Positions 38,046 to 46,550 are shown, counted from the first letter of the stretch. The stretch: 64,000 bases of DNA from Naumannella cuiyingiana (GCF_013408305.1 NZ_JACBZS010000001.1:3410001-3474000); one strand, 5' to 3'. A program made the numbers and translations. Notes: generated from the sequence alone by a model not told the origin.

Positions 38046-39008
38046 GTGGCCCGCGTGCTGATCAAGACTCCGGGCATGGGCGAGCAGATGCCGCGGGCGG
38101 AGGCGGGTCTGATCTTGTCCCCGGGAGACCTCGCCGCGCGCGGACACTCGGCCGACGGAATCGCCGCATTGGTACGCCGCGGCGAGCTGATCCGCGTGCG
38201 GCGCGGTGCCTATGCCTACCCGGAGCCCGCGGCCTCGCCCGAGGCGCAACATCGACTGGCCGTGCGGGCGGCGCTGGCACACGTGGGCAACGACGCCTGC
38301 GCCAGTCACATCTCGGCGGCGGTGCTGCACGGTCTGCCCGTCTGGCGCGGAGACCTGTGGCGGGTGCACCTGACCAAGCACCGCGAGCACGGCGGGCGCA
38401 TCCGCCCCGGCCAGGTCATGCACGCCTCCGTGCTGCGCGAGGACGAGGTGATCACCGTCGCCGGGATGCGCGTCACCTCGCTGGCGCGTACCGTCGTCGA
38501 TCTTGCTCGGCGCTACCCCGGTGCGCTGGCCGTGGCCGCAGGCGATGCCGCGCTCGCCCGAGGTCTGAGCGGGGACGAGCTCGACGCGGCCCTCGACCGG
38601 GCTGCGGGATGGCGCGGGATCGTCGGTGCACGCCGCATCTGTGGCCTGCTCGACGGGCGGAGCGAGTCGCCGGGGGAGTCGGTCAGCAGGTTGATCTTCC
38701 ACGATGCCGGACTGCCGGCACCGGTCCTGCAACACAAGATCACCGACGGATCCGCGACGGTGGCGATCGTCGACTTCTACTGGCCGCAGTGGCGCCACAC
38801 CGGCGAGTTCGACGGGATGATCAAGTACGGGCGGCTTCGCCGGCCGGGCGAGGATGTGTCGGCGGTGGTGATCCGCGAGAAGGTACGCGAGGACGCGGTC
38901 CGCGATCTGGGTTATGGCATGACGCGCTGGATCACCACCGATCTGGACGAGCGGTGGCCCCTCATCGAGCGCCTGCGCCGGCGACTCCGCGGCGACCTCG
39001 CGAGCTGA
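38046..39008 (+). CDS. AbiEi-type winged helix with PD-(D/E)XK-like C-terminal domain
   Basis: A 320-residue protein from GTG 38046 (AGGGGG precedes it); the frame also opens at GTG 37950 inside the palindrome. Residues about 17-65 resemble the AbiEi antitoxin winged helix (SPGDLAARGHSADGIAALVRRG, here in part: RGELIRVRRGAYAYP). The middle is AbiEi-like (SHISAAVLHGLP, SLARTVVDLAR). The C-terminal 110 residues look like a DUF559/VSR-type nuclease core: E in SPGESVSRLIF, D in AIVDFYWPQ, then EFDGMIKYG. No AbiEii-like toxin gene is adjacent. It is bracketed by palindromic repeats. Confidence 0.8.
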   Translation: MARVLIKTPGMGEQMPRAEAGLILSPGDLAARGHSADGIAALVRRGELIRVRRGAYAYPEPAASPEAQHRLAVRAALAHVGNDACASHISAAVLHGLPVWRGDLWRVHLTKHREHGGRIRPGQVMHASVLREDEVITVAGMRVTSLARTVVDLARRYPGALAVAAGDAALARGLSGDELDAALDRAAGWRGIVGARRICGLLDGRSESPGESVSRLIFHDAGLPAPVLQHKITDGSATVAIVDFYWPQWRHTGEFDGMIKYGRLRRPGEDVSAVVIREKVREDAVRDLGYGMTRWITTDLDERWPLIERLRRRLRGDLAS

Positions 39009-39014
39009 GACACC

Positions 39015-39140
39015 CGCTTGCCCAACACTTGTCCCCGCTCGCCCAACACTTGCCCCGTCACCCAGCACTGCCCGTCACCCAGCACTGCCCCCGTGACCCA
39101 ACACTTGCCCGTCACCCAACCGCTCACCCAACACTTGTCC
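39015..39140 (+). repeat. Degenerate tandem array, about 20-nt units
   Basis: Seven or so variants of a unit like GCTCACCCAACACTTGTCCC run head to tail (e.g. CGCCCAACACTTGCCCC, TCACCCAGCACTGCCC twice). The unit equals one arm of the palindrome that follows. It fills most of the gap between the AbiEi-type gene and the palindrome. Confidence 0.85.
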
Positions 39141-39192
39141 CGTCACCCAACAGCTATAGGTGTTGGGTGACCGAGCACGTGTTGGGTGAGCG
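39119..39192. repeat. Palindromic repeat, right copy
   Basis: An outer 15-bp perfect stem (CCGCTCACCCAACAC, 39119-39133, with 39178-39192), a symmetric 7x7 internal loop, an inner 11-bp stem (GTCACCCAACA with TGTTGGGTGAC) and an 8-nt loop GCTATAGG. The core equals the left copy at 37905-37958. Confidence 0.85.
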
Positions 39193-39218
39193 GGGAGAGA
39201 GGGGTACGCCTCGGGGGT

Positions 39219-39300
39219 GGGGCAAGGCCGGGGTTTCGGGCAAGGCCGGGGTCCGGGCAAGCCCAAGGGGTCCGGGCAAGCCCAAGGGGTGGGCAAGCCC
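39219..39300 (+). repeat. Second tandem array, GGGCAAG units
   Basis: GGGCAAG(G/C)C begins five units at 39219, 39237, 39254, 39273 and 39290, spaced 17-19 nt. Two carry GGCCGGGG and two CCCAAGGGG, so two unit types were amplified in turn. It lies just before the end of ppk2. The whole gap 39009-39322 thus holds repeats and no gene. Confidence 0.8.
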
Positions 39301-39322
39301 GGGAGCGGCGTGCCGCCGAGGC

Positions 39323-40285
39323 TCAGTCCTCGGCGTCGCGGAAGATCTCGGCGGCGGGGCCGACGATCTTGCGGTCGGGGGTGCCGACGATCTCGCGGTC
39401 CTTGTTCTCGTAGTCATAGCGCGACAGCACGTGCCGCATCGCCTCCAGCCGGGCGCGCTTCTTGTCGTTGGACTTCACCACGGTCCACGGCGCATCCGGC
39501 TTGTCGGTCAGGGCGAACATGTTCTCCTTGGCCGCGGTGTAGGCGTCCCACTTGTCCAGCGAGGCGAGATCGGTGGGGGAGAGCTTCCACTGGCGTACCG
39601 GGTCCACCTGGCGGATCGCGAACCGGGTGCGCTGTTCGGCCTGGGAGACCGAGAACCAGAACTTCACCAGGTCGATGCCGTCGCGGGTCAACAGCCGCTC
39701 GAAGGCCGGCGCGTCGTCCATGAACAGCCGGTACTCGTCGTCGGTGCTGAAGCCCATCACCCGCTCGACTCCCGCCCGGTTGTACCAGGACCGGTCGAAC
39801 ATCACGATCTCGCCGGCCGAGGGCAGATGCGCCACATACCGCTGGAAGTACCACTGCGTCTGCTCGCGGTCGGTCGGCTTCTCCAGTGCGACCACCCGGG
39901 CGCCACGGGGATTCAGGTGCTCGGTGAACCGCTTGATCGTTCCGCCCTTGCCGGCGGCGTCGCGGCCCTCGAAGATGATCACCAGTCGGCGTCCGGTCTT
40001 CTGGATCCACTTCTGCAATTTCAGCAGCTCGATCTGCAGCAGCCGCTTCTCCAGGTCGTAGCGATCGCGGTCGAGCTTGTCGGTGTAGGGGTAGCCCTCT
40101 CGCCAGGTCTCGACCGGCCGCCCGGAGGCGTCGAGCAGGATGGGGTCGTCGTCGTCCACATCGACCACCCGATAGCCCTCGAGCCGGGCCAGGTCGATCG
40201 GCCACCGCTCGCCGACCTGCGACACGACGCCCCCGGCAGAATCCGCCGGGGGCGTCTCGGACTGGGTCGTGCTGGTCTCGCTCAC
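39323..40285 (-). CDS. ppk2: Polyphosphate kinase 2
   Basis: A 320-residue class-I PPK2 that moves phosphate between polyphosphate and nucleoside diphosphates. Walker A is GRDAAGKG (107-114) and Walker B is DRSWYNR (164-170), with the lid region carrying PRGARVVAL upstream of it. The acidic Asp run (residues 42-47) is in a poorly conserved N-terminus. It ends right at the tandem array. Confidence 0.93.
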   Translation of the reverse strand: MSETSTTQSETPPADSAGGVVSQVGERWPIDLARLEGYRVVDVDDDDPILLDASGRPVETWREGYPYTDKLDRDRYDLEKRLLQIELLKLQKWIQKTGRRLVIIFEGRDAAGKGGTIKRFTEHLNPRGARVVALEKPTDREQTQWYFQRYVAHLPSAGEIVMFDRSWYNRAGVERVMGFSTDDEYRLFMDDAPAFERLLTRDGIDLVKFWFSVSQAEQRTRFAIRQVDPVRQWKLSPTDLASLDKWDAYTAAKENMFALTDKPDAPWTVVKSNDKKRARLEAMRHVLSRYDYENKDREIVGTPDRKIVGPAAEIFRDAED

Positions 40286-40349
40286 CGGTTCAGGGTACGC
40301 AGATCCCGCGCCCCCTTGGTGTCTCGCGGTTGACGAGACGGTGAACGGC

Positions 40350-40697
40350 TCAGCGGCCGACCTCGTGCGTCGCGGCCAGCGTGTCGTCGCCGGTCAGGAC
40401 GGCGGCGAGCTTGCGGTGCGGCCGGGCTTCCTCCGCACGCGACTGGCGTTCGAGGGTCCGGGCCAACAGCAGGTGGGCGTACGCCTCGGTCGGCTGCTGG
40501 TCGAGCACGACGCGCAGTTGCTCCGCGGCGGGCTCCAGCGATGCCGAGTGGTAGTAGGAGCGGGCCAGCAGCATCCGCACCTCGACGGCCTCGGGCCGGT
40601 CGGCCAACAGCCCCTGCAGGACCGGGATGGCGCTGCGGTAGTCCTTGGCCTCGAAGGCCTCCACGGCGCGACGGTAGTTGATCCAACGGGTGTCCAC
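40350..40697 (-). CDS. Small tetratricopeptide-repeat protein
   Basis: A 115-residue helical protein with about three TPR-like units (AVEAFEAKDYRSAIPVLQ, RMLLARSYYHSASLEPAAEQ, AHLLLARTLERQSRAEEA, each given in part). GTG 40697 follows GGAGG. It lies 64 bp upstream of ppk2 on the same strand, so they may be co-transcribed. It probably mediates protein contacts; partner unknown. Confidence 0.82.
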   Translation of the reverse strand: MDTRWINYRRAVEAFEAKDYRSAIPVLQGLLADRPEAVEVRMLLARSYYHSASLEPAAEQLRVVLDQQPTEAYAHLLLARTLERQSRAEEARPHRKLAAVLTGDDTLAATHEVGR

Positions 40698-40820
40698 GGT
40701 TGCCTCCTTCGGCTCGGCGGCGCGCGGGGTGCGCTGCCCGGACACCCGCTCAACCGTTCGTTGACGCCGGATATTCCGTACCCCCTTCCGCCGGCCGGCT
40801 CGATGGCCCAGCATGGGCCC

Positions 40821-41243
40821 ATGACGACCTACTACACCGCAGCAGATGACGATCAGGCCGTGCAGGCGCTCAAGAACCCGCCGACCGGCGATGAGGTGCT
40901 GACCAGCGACATCGCTCCCGACGACGACCGGTTCACCGCGTTGATCGAACTGGTCACCGGCAAGCAGCTCGACCAGCTCGACGGCGACGAGTACACCGTC
41001 CGCGACGATGTTGCGACCGATGCCACCCAGAGCGTCGTCGCCCTGGGCTCGGGGCTGGTCGCCCAGATCGCCGACCGGGACGCCCAGGAGTTCACCGATC
41101 TCGCCGGACCGTGGAGCGCGACCGATGCCTTCGACGGCAGCGCCGACCCGGCCGAGCTGGTCGACTACCTGACCGATCTGCAGCACCTGGCCCGCAATGC
41201 CGCGGCGACCAACGGCGGGGTGTACGCGGTCGAGTCGTTCTGA
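40821..41243 (+). CDS. Acidic hypothetical protein
   Basis: A 140-residue, strongly acidic protein (start MTTYYTAADDDQA, end YAVESF) with no recognised domain. ATG 40821 is chosen since upstream codons overlap the divergent TPR gene. Its last codons and stop are part of a 15-bp unit repeated three times. Confidence 0.7.
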   Translation: MTTYYTAADDDQAVQALKNPPTGDEVLTSDIAPDDDRFTALIELVTGKQLDQLDGDEYTVRDDVATDATQSVVALGSGLVAQIADRDAQEFTDLAGPWSATDAFDGSADPAELVDYLTDLQHLARNAAATNGGVYAVESF

Positions 41244-41276
41244 GGCGAGTCGTTCTGAGGCGAGTCGTTCTGAGGC
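41232..41276 (+). repeat. Three tandem copies of a 15-bp unit at a gene end
   Basis: GAGTCGTTCTGAGGC occurs at 41232, 41247 and 41262 without gaps. The unit is 5 codons long and holds Glu-Ser-Phe-stop, so the gene's end and stop codon are repeated in frame. Confidence 0.9.
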
Positions 41277-41386
41277 GGCTCGCGTTCTGGGGCGGGTCGC
41301 GTCCACGAGTCGTTCCGGGCCGCGACGCCGATCGGCGGAGGGGCTAGAGTGCCGACAGAATCTCGATGTCGACATTTGGAGGAATC

Positions 41387-42094
41387 GTGCGCCTTCCCTG
41401 GCAGTCCCGCAACGATGACGAGGCCGGCGTGTTGGAACAGGCCCGGCAGGTGGTCGAGCAGACCAAGAACGAGGGCCTGGAGGGCCGTGCGGACTCGCTG
41501 GTCCGGGCCCTGCTCGAGATCGGGATCGATGGCCGCGGGCCGTTCGCGTCGGCGGCGACCGTCGCCGACCGGGCGCTGGCGAGCTCGTCGAGCGAGGAGG
41601 CCGCAATCGGCAAGGTGGTACGCCAGACCCTGGCCAAGGGCGCGGCGGGCGGATTCGTCACCGGCCTCGGCGGCTTCGTGACGATGCCCGTCGCGCTGCC
41701 GGTGAATGTCGTGGAGTTCCACCTGCTGGCCACCCGGATGATCGCGGCGATCGCCAAGATCCGCGGCTACGACATCGCGGACCCGCAGGTACGCACGGCC
41801 GTCCTGCTCGCCCTGACCGGCTCGAATGCCGACGAGATCCTGACCAAGGCCGGCGTGGTGGTGCCGGGCGGCAGGCTCGCCGGGTTGGCCCTGAGCCGGT
41901 TGCCCCGCTCCGCGATGATGGTGATCAACAAGGCGATCGGCTTCCGCCTCGCGGCCTCGCTGGCCAGGAGCGGCCTGAGCCGGCTCGGCAAGGCGCTGCC
42001 CGCGGTGGGTGGGGCGATCGGCGCGGGCGTCGACACCTTCATGATGCAGCGGATCGCGTCGTTCGCCCGCAAGGAGTTCCCGGCGGTGCACTGA
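41387..42094 (+). CDS. EcsC-domain protein
   Basis: A 235-residue protein with an EcsC-like domain: GAAGGFVTGLGGFVTMPVALPVN in the middle (quoted in part as TGLGGFVTMPVALPVN) and a helical Ala/Gly-rich second half. EcsC proteins are associated with membrane or secretion, with no known reaction. GTG 41387 follows GGAGGA at ideal spacing, better than the ATG at 41366. Confidence 0.8.
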   Translation: MRLPWQSRNDDEAGVLEQARQVVEQTKNEGLEGRADSLVRALLEIGIDGRGPFASAATVADRALASSSSEEAAIGKVVRQTLAKGAAGGFVTGLGGFVTMPVALPVNVVEFHLLATRMIAAIAKIRGYDIADPQVRTAVLLALTGSNADEILTKAGVVVPGGRLAGLALSRLPRSAMMVINKAIGFRLAASLARSGLSRLGKALPAVGGAIGAGVDTFMMQRIASFARKEFPAVH

Positions 42095-42124
42095 CCGGCG
42101 GCACCCGGGCTAGGCTCGCTGATC

Positions 42125-43174
42125 ATGAAAGCGACCATGATGCATCCCGGCGGCACGATCACGCTGGAGGAGCGTCCGGATCCGACGATCCGACGCCCGA
42201 CCGACGCCGTGGTCACGGTCACCGCGGCCGCGGTGTGCGGGTCGGACCTGTGGCGCTACCGGGGAGTGACTCCGGTCCCGGACGCGCGCCCGATCGGGCA
42301 CGAGTTCGTCGGCGTGGTCGAGGCCGTGGGCGAGCAGGTGCGCACGCTGCACCCGGGCGACTTCGTGGTCGCCCCGTTCAGGTGGTCGGACAACACCTGC
42401 CCGGAGTGCCGCTACGGCGTACAGCCGTCCTGCCGCAACGGCGGCAACTACGGCGCGCCCGATCGTGAGGGACTGCCCGTCGACGGCGGGCAGGGCGAGG
42501 CGGTCCGGGTACCGCTGGCCGACGGGACGTTGATCAAGGTCGTCGAGCACGACGAGAGCCACCTGCCGTCGCTGTTGGCGCTGACCGACGTGATGTCGAC
42601 CGGCTGGCACGCCGCGGTCTCCGCCCGCGTGGGTCCGGGCGCCACGGCGGTGGTGATCGGGGACGGTGCCGTCGGGCTGTGCGCGGTGCTGGCGGCGTCG
42701 CGGATGGGCGCGCACCGGGTGATCGCGATGTCGCGACACGAGCCGCGGCAACGCCTGGCCCGGGCCTTCGGCGCGACCGACATCGTCGCCGAGCGCGGCG
42801 CGGACGGAGAGGCGGCCATCGCCGAGCTGACGGGCGGACTCGGCCCGGACTCGGTGCTGGAGTGTGTCGGTTCGGCACAGTCCATGCAGACCGCATTCGG
42901 GATCGCGCGGCCGGGCGGCGTGATCGGCTTCGTCGGTGTCCCGCACGAGGTCGAGCTGCCCGCAGAAACGATCTTCGGGCGCAACCTGACGGTCGCCGGC
43001 GGAATCGCCCCCGCGCGGGAGTACCTGCCGCGGCTGCTCGACCTGGTGCTCGACGGCGAGATCGAGCCCGGGCGCGTGTTCGACCTCGAGCTGCCGCTCG
43101 CCGAGGTGGGCGAGGCGTACCGGGCGATGGACGAGCGACGCGCGATCAAGAGTTTGCTGCGCGTACCCGCCTGA
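42125..43174 (+). CDS. Zinc-dependent alcohol dehydrogenase (MDR family)
   Basis: A 349-residue medium-chain dehydrogenase. Catalytic-zinc residues are C38 and H59-E60, and the nucleotide site is GDGAVG (near 181). The structural-zinc loop has only three Cys (92, 95, 103) where four are usual, so this site may be partial. The physiological alcohol is unknown. It starts 30 bp after the EcsC gene. Confidence 0.88.
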   Translation: MKATMMHPGGTITLEERPDPTIRRPTDAVVTVTAAAVCGSDLWRYRGVTPVPDARPIGHEFVGVVEAVGEQVRTLHPGDFVVAPFRWSDNTCPECRYGVQPSCRNGGNYGAPDREGLPVDGGQGEAVRVPLADGTLIKVVEHDESHLPSLLALTDVMSTGWHAAVSARVGPGATAVVIGDGAVGLCAVLAASRMGAHRVIAMSRHEPRQRLARAFGATDIVAERGADGEAAIAELTGGLGPDSVLECVGSAQSMQTAFGIARPGGVIGFVGVPHEVELPAETIFGRNLTVAGGIAPAREYLPRLLDLVLDGEIEPGRVFDLELPLAEVGEAYRAMDERRAIKSLLRVPA

Positions 43175-43232
43175 TGGGTCTAGTCTCGAAGGAGGCAGTG
43201 ATCGTCGGCGCCCGGGTAGGAAGGGAATCGGC

Positions 43233-44930
43233 ATGAATGAGATCAGGCTGGACGCCCAGTGGATCGACTACGTGTTGATCGCGGTCTATTTCCTGTTCGT
43301 CCTCGGGATCGGTTGGTACGCCCGGCGCGGCGTCTCCAACAGCATCGAGTTCTTCTTGTCCGGGCGCAGCCTGCCCGCCTGGGTGACGGGCCTCGCGTTC
43401 ATCTCGGCCAACCTCGGCGCGGTCGAGGTGATGGGCATGTCGGCGACCGGCGCCCAGTACGGCTTCCCGACCATGCACTACTTCTGGGTCGGCGCCATCC
43501 CCGCCATGTTGTTCCTCGGCGTGGTGATGATGCCGTTCTACTACGGGTCGAAGGTCCGCTCGGTGCCCGAGTTCATGCGAATGCGATTCGGCACCGGTGC
43601 GCACCTGGTGAATGCGCTGTCCTTCGCGCTCGCGCAGATTCTGATCGCCGGCGTGAACCTGTTCCTGCTCGGCACCATCGTCAATCGCCTGCTCGGCTGG
43701 CCGCTGTGGGTGGCGTTGATCGTCGCCGCGGCGATCGTGTTGTCCTACATCACGCTCGGCGGCCTGTCCGCCGCGATCTACAACGAGGTGCTGCAGTTCT
43801 TCGTGATCGTCGCGGCGCTGTTGCCGCTGACGCTGATCGGCCTGAACCGGGTCGGCGGCTGGGACGGGCTGATGCAGCGCGTCGCGAACGACGGGATGCT
43901 CGGCGCGGAACAGTTGCACACCTGGCCGGGCGAACAGCTCTCCGGTTTCGCCAATCCGGTGCTGTCGGTGGTCGGGATCATCTTCGGCCTCGGCTTCGTG
44001 CTCTCCTTCGGCTACTGGACGACGAACTTCGTCGAGGTGCAGCGGGCGATGGCCTCCAAGGACATCAACTCCGCGCGGATGACCCCGATCATCGGGGCGT
44101 ACCCGAAGATGTTCGTACCGTTCATCGTGGTGATCCCCGGCATGATCGCGGCCGTGCTGGTGCCGCAGCTCACGCAGTTCAAGGAGATCTACTACCGCGC
44201 CGGCGAGGAGGCGGCCGTGGCGCAGACCGGCGTCACCTACAACGACGCGCTGCTGCTGCTGATGCGCGAGGTCTTGCCCAACGGGCTGCTGGGGGTGGCG
44301 ATCGCCGGCCTGTTGGCGGCATTCATGGCCGGGATGGCGGCCAACATTTCGGCCTTCAACACGGTCTTCAGCTATGACCTGTGGCAGCAGTACGTGGTCA
44401 AGGACCGCGACGACGCCTACTACCTCAAGGTCGGCCGGTACGCCACGGTCGCCGCCTGCATCATCGCCATCTTCACCGCGCTGATCGCGGGGAACTTCTC
44501 CAACCTGATGGACTACCTGCAGACGCTCTTCGGCTTCTTCAATGCGCCGCTGTTCGCCACATTCATCCTCGGCATGTTCTGGAAGCGGATGACGCCGACC
44601 GCCGGCTGGGTCGGCCTGGTCTGCGGCACCTTGTCGGCGGTGCTGGTCTTCATCCTGTCCGAGGTCGGCGTGATCAACCTGCCCGGCCAGGGCGCCGCGT
44701 TCCTGGCCGCGTCGGTGGCGTTCGCGGTCGACATCGTGTTGTCGGTCGTGGTCTCGCTGGTGACCACCCCGAAGCCGGCGCACGAGCTGCGCGGGCTGGT
44801 CGCCTCGGAGACGCCGCGCGCGGACCTTCGTGACGAGAACGATGCCAAGCTGAAGCCGTGGCAGCGGCCGGTGCCGGTGGCGGCGGTCGCGCTGGGCATC
44901 GTGATCATCCTGAATGTGATCTTCGGCTGA
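43233..44930 (+). CDS. Sodium:solute symporter (SSS family, sugar-type)
   Basis: A 565-residue transporter with about 14 spans. Features are the FFLSGRSLPAWVTGLAF segment in TM2, ANLGAVEVMG and GGLSAAIYNEVLQFF, typical of SGLT-like monosaccharide symporters. RBS AGGAAGGG precedes ATG 43233. It is followed 10 bp later by a small membrane protein. Confidence 0.88.
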   Translation: MNEIRLDAQWIDYVLIAVYFLFVLGIGWYARRGVSNSIEFFLSGRSLPAWVTGLAFISANLGAVEVMGMSATGAQYGFPTMHYFWVGAIPAMLFLGVVMMPFYYGSKVRSVPEFMRMRFGTGAHLVNALSFALAQILIAGVNLFLLGTIVNRLLGWPLWVALIVAAAIVLSYITLGGLSAAIYNEVLQFFVIVAALLPLTLIGLNRVGGWDGLMQRVANDGMLGAEQLHTWPGEQLSGFANPVLSVVGIIFGLGFVLSFGYWTTNFVEVQRAMASKDINSARMTPIIGAYPKMFVPFIVVIPGMIAAVLVPQLTQFKEIYYRAGEEAAVAQTGVTYNDALLLLMREVLPNGLLGVAIAGLLAAFMAGMAANISAFNTVFSYDLWQQYVVKDRDDAYYLKVGRYATVAACIIAIFTALIAGNFSNLMDYLQTLFGFFNAPLFATFILGMFWKRMTPTAGWVGLVCGTLSAVLVFILSEVGVINLPGQGAAFLAASVAFAVDIVLSVVVSLVTTPKPAHELRGLVASETPRADLRDENDAKLKPWQRPVPVAAVALGIVIILNVIFG

Positions 44931-44940
44931 GGAGCTGATC

Positions 44941-45228
44941 ATGACCGAATCGAGCGTGCACACCGAGCGGGTCGGTGCCTTCGACATCCGCAACTTCATC
45001 GGCGCTCTGATCGGCCTCTACGGGGTCGTGCTGATCATCGTCGGCCTGGTCGGCTTCACCCCGGACGAGGCCGCCCGCACCGGCGGTGTCGATGCCAATC
45101 TGTGGACCGGGATCGCCATGACCGCCGTCGGGGCGCTGTTCCTGCTCTGGGCCAGGTTGCGGCCGATCACCATCCGGGTGCACGAGGATCCGACGGGGGA
45201 GGCCGAGACCGACCTCGCGCCGGAGTGA
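44941..45228 (+). CDS. Small two-TM membrane protein
   Basis: A 95-residue protein with spans at about 20-40 and 57-72 and an acidic tail. It is probably translated with the symporter gene 10 bp upstream (GAGGAGCTGATC before ATG) and may be an accessory subunit. No family assigned. Confidence 0.75.
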   Translation: MTESSVHTERVGAFDIRNFIGALIGLYGVVLIIVGLVGFTPDEAARTGGVDANLWTGIAMTAVGALFLLWARLRPITIRVHEDPTGEAETDLAPE

Positions 45229-45251
45229 GGCGCACCGCGCTGGACGATCTT

Positions 45252-45268
45252 TACTACTGTGAGTAGTA
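45252..45268. promoter_or_regulatory. TACTACT-GTG-AGTAGTA palindrome
   Basis: A perfect 7-bp inverted repeat with a 3-bp centre, 36 bp before the GTG of the next gene and in an otherwise GC-rich region. Similar TACTAC/GTAGTA dyads are bound by BlaI/CopY-type repressors (recollection, not verified). No such repressor gene is in the window. Confidence 0.5.
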
Positions 45269-45304
45269 TCTTTCTGGTCCGTACCCGGCTGGAAGTGAGA
45301 TCTC

Positions 45305-45673
45305 GTGCCCAGGCTGACCCTGACCGTTGGTGTGTTGCTCACGGTGATCGGGCTGATCGCCTACCTGGCGACGGGCGCGGTGAGCGTGACCGCGCTGATC
45401 CCGGCCTTCGTCGGCGTGCCGATCGTGATCTGCGGTGTGCTGGCCCGGCAGGAGGGATTGCGCAAGATCGTCGTGCACATCGCGTTGGTGATCGCCCTGT
45501 TGGGTGCGCTCGGTTCGTTGATGAACGTGGTGAAGATCGGCCAACTGTTCGCCGGCACCGCCGAGCGGCCGTCGGCGATCATCACCAGCGTGCTGCTGTT
45601 CGTGATCACGGCGTGCTATGTCGTGATCGGGGTGCGATCGTTCGTGAACGCCCGGCGGTCCCGCGCCAGCTGA
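45305..45673 (+). CDS. Four-TM hypothetical membrane protein
   Basis: A 122-residue protein of four spans (about 4-22, 28-46, 55-75, 93-112) with a basic end (ARRSRAS). GTG 45305. It is 19 bp before panC and sits downstream of the TACTACT palindrome. No family recognised. Confidence 0.75.
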   Translation: MPRLTLTVGVLLTVIGLIAYLATGAVSVTALIPAFVGVPIVICGVLARQEGLRKIVVHIALVIALLGALGSLMNVVKIGQLFAGTAERPSAIITSVLLFVITACYVVIGVRSFVNARRSRAS

Positions 45674-45692
45674 CCGGTGGGGTCCGGGCCTT

Positions 45693-46544
45693 GTGAGTGA
45701 ACAGAGCCGGCCCCGGGCGCTGACCGAGCCCGCGCAGTTGCGCGCCTGGACCGATGAGGCGCGCGCGGCCGGCCGCCGGATCGGCCTGGTGCCCACGATG
45801 GGCAATCTGCACGCGGGGCATCTGTCGCTCGTCGCCGCCGCCAGGGAACGGGCCGATGCGGTCCTGGTCAGCATCTTCGTCAATCCGACCCAGTTCGGCG
45901 ACGGCGGGGACTTCGACCGCTATCCGCGTACCGTCGACGCCGACCTCGCCGCGCTCGCCGACCGCGCTGACGCGGTCTGGCTGCCCTCGGTGGAGGCGAT
46001 GTATCCCTTCGGGCCCGGGGCGGCGACCACCGTGCACGTGCCCGGGCTGACCGACGTCCTGGAGGGTGCGCACCGACCCGGCCACTTCGACGGGGTGGCC
46101 AGCGTCGTGACGCGGCTGTTCAACCAGAGTCGCGCCGAGGTCGCCGTGTTCGGTGAGAAGGACTACCAGCAGTTGCAGGTGATCCGCCGGATGGTGGCCG
46201 ACCTGTCGGCGCCGGTCGAGATCGTCGCCGCGCCGACCGTGCGCGAGCCGGACGGTCTCGCGATGAGCTCGCGCAACGGATTCCTCGACACCGAACAGCG
46301 GGACCGGGCGGGCCTCATTCACCGGGTGCTGTCGGCGATGGCCGGCGCGGCGCGGGCGGGTACGCCGCTCCCCGCCGTCGAGGCCGAGGCGATGGCCGCC
46401 CTGAGCTCTGCCGGGTTCGAATCCGACTATGCGGTGCTACGCCGCGCCGACCTGTCCGAGCCGGCGGGCGCGGGCGAGGCGGAGGTGGCCCTGGTCGCCG
46501 CCCGACTGGGGCAGACCAGGCTGATCGACAACCTGCGGATCTGA
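45693..46544 (+). CDS. panC: Pantoate--beta-alanine ligase
   Basis: Condenses pantoate and beta-alanine with ATP to pantothenate, the last step of vitamin B5 synthesis. The 283 residues show PTMGNLHAGH (34-43), SIFVNPTQFG, FGEKDYQQL and SSRNGFL. Start GTG 45693. No other pan gene is near. It is convergent with the DUF6328-like gene. Confidence 0.96.
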   Translation: MSEQSRPRALTEPAQLRAWTDEARAAGRRIGLVPTMGNLHAGHLSLVAAARERADAVLVSIFVNPTQFGDGGDFDRYPRTVDADLAALADRADAVWLPSVEAMYPFGPGAATTVHVPGLTDVLEGAHRPGHFDGVASVVTRLFNQSRAEVAVFGEKDYQQLQVIRRMVADLSAPVEIVAAPTVREPDGLAMSSRNGFLDTEQRDRAGLIHRVLSAMAGAARAGTPLPAVEAEAMAALSSAGFESDYAVLRRADLSEPAGAGEAEVALVAARLGQTRLIDNLRI

Positions 46545-46550
46545 CCCGCC

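Noticed and set aside
38046-39008. Complete AbiEi/AbiEii type IV toxin-antitoxin pair
   Set aside because: No nucleotidyltransferase gene (AbiEii) is on either side; the neighbours are an AlkZ-like gene and ppk2.
39015-39300. CRISPR array
   Set aside because: Units are contiguous or nearly so, degenerate and without unique spacers; no cas genes are present.
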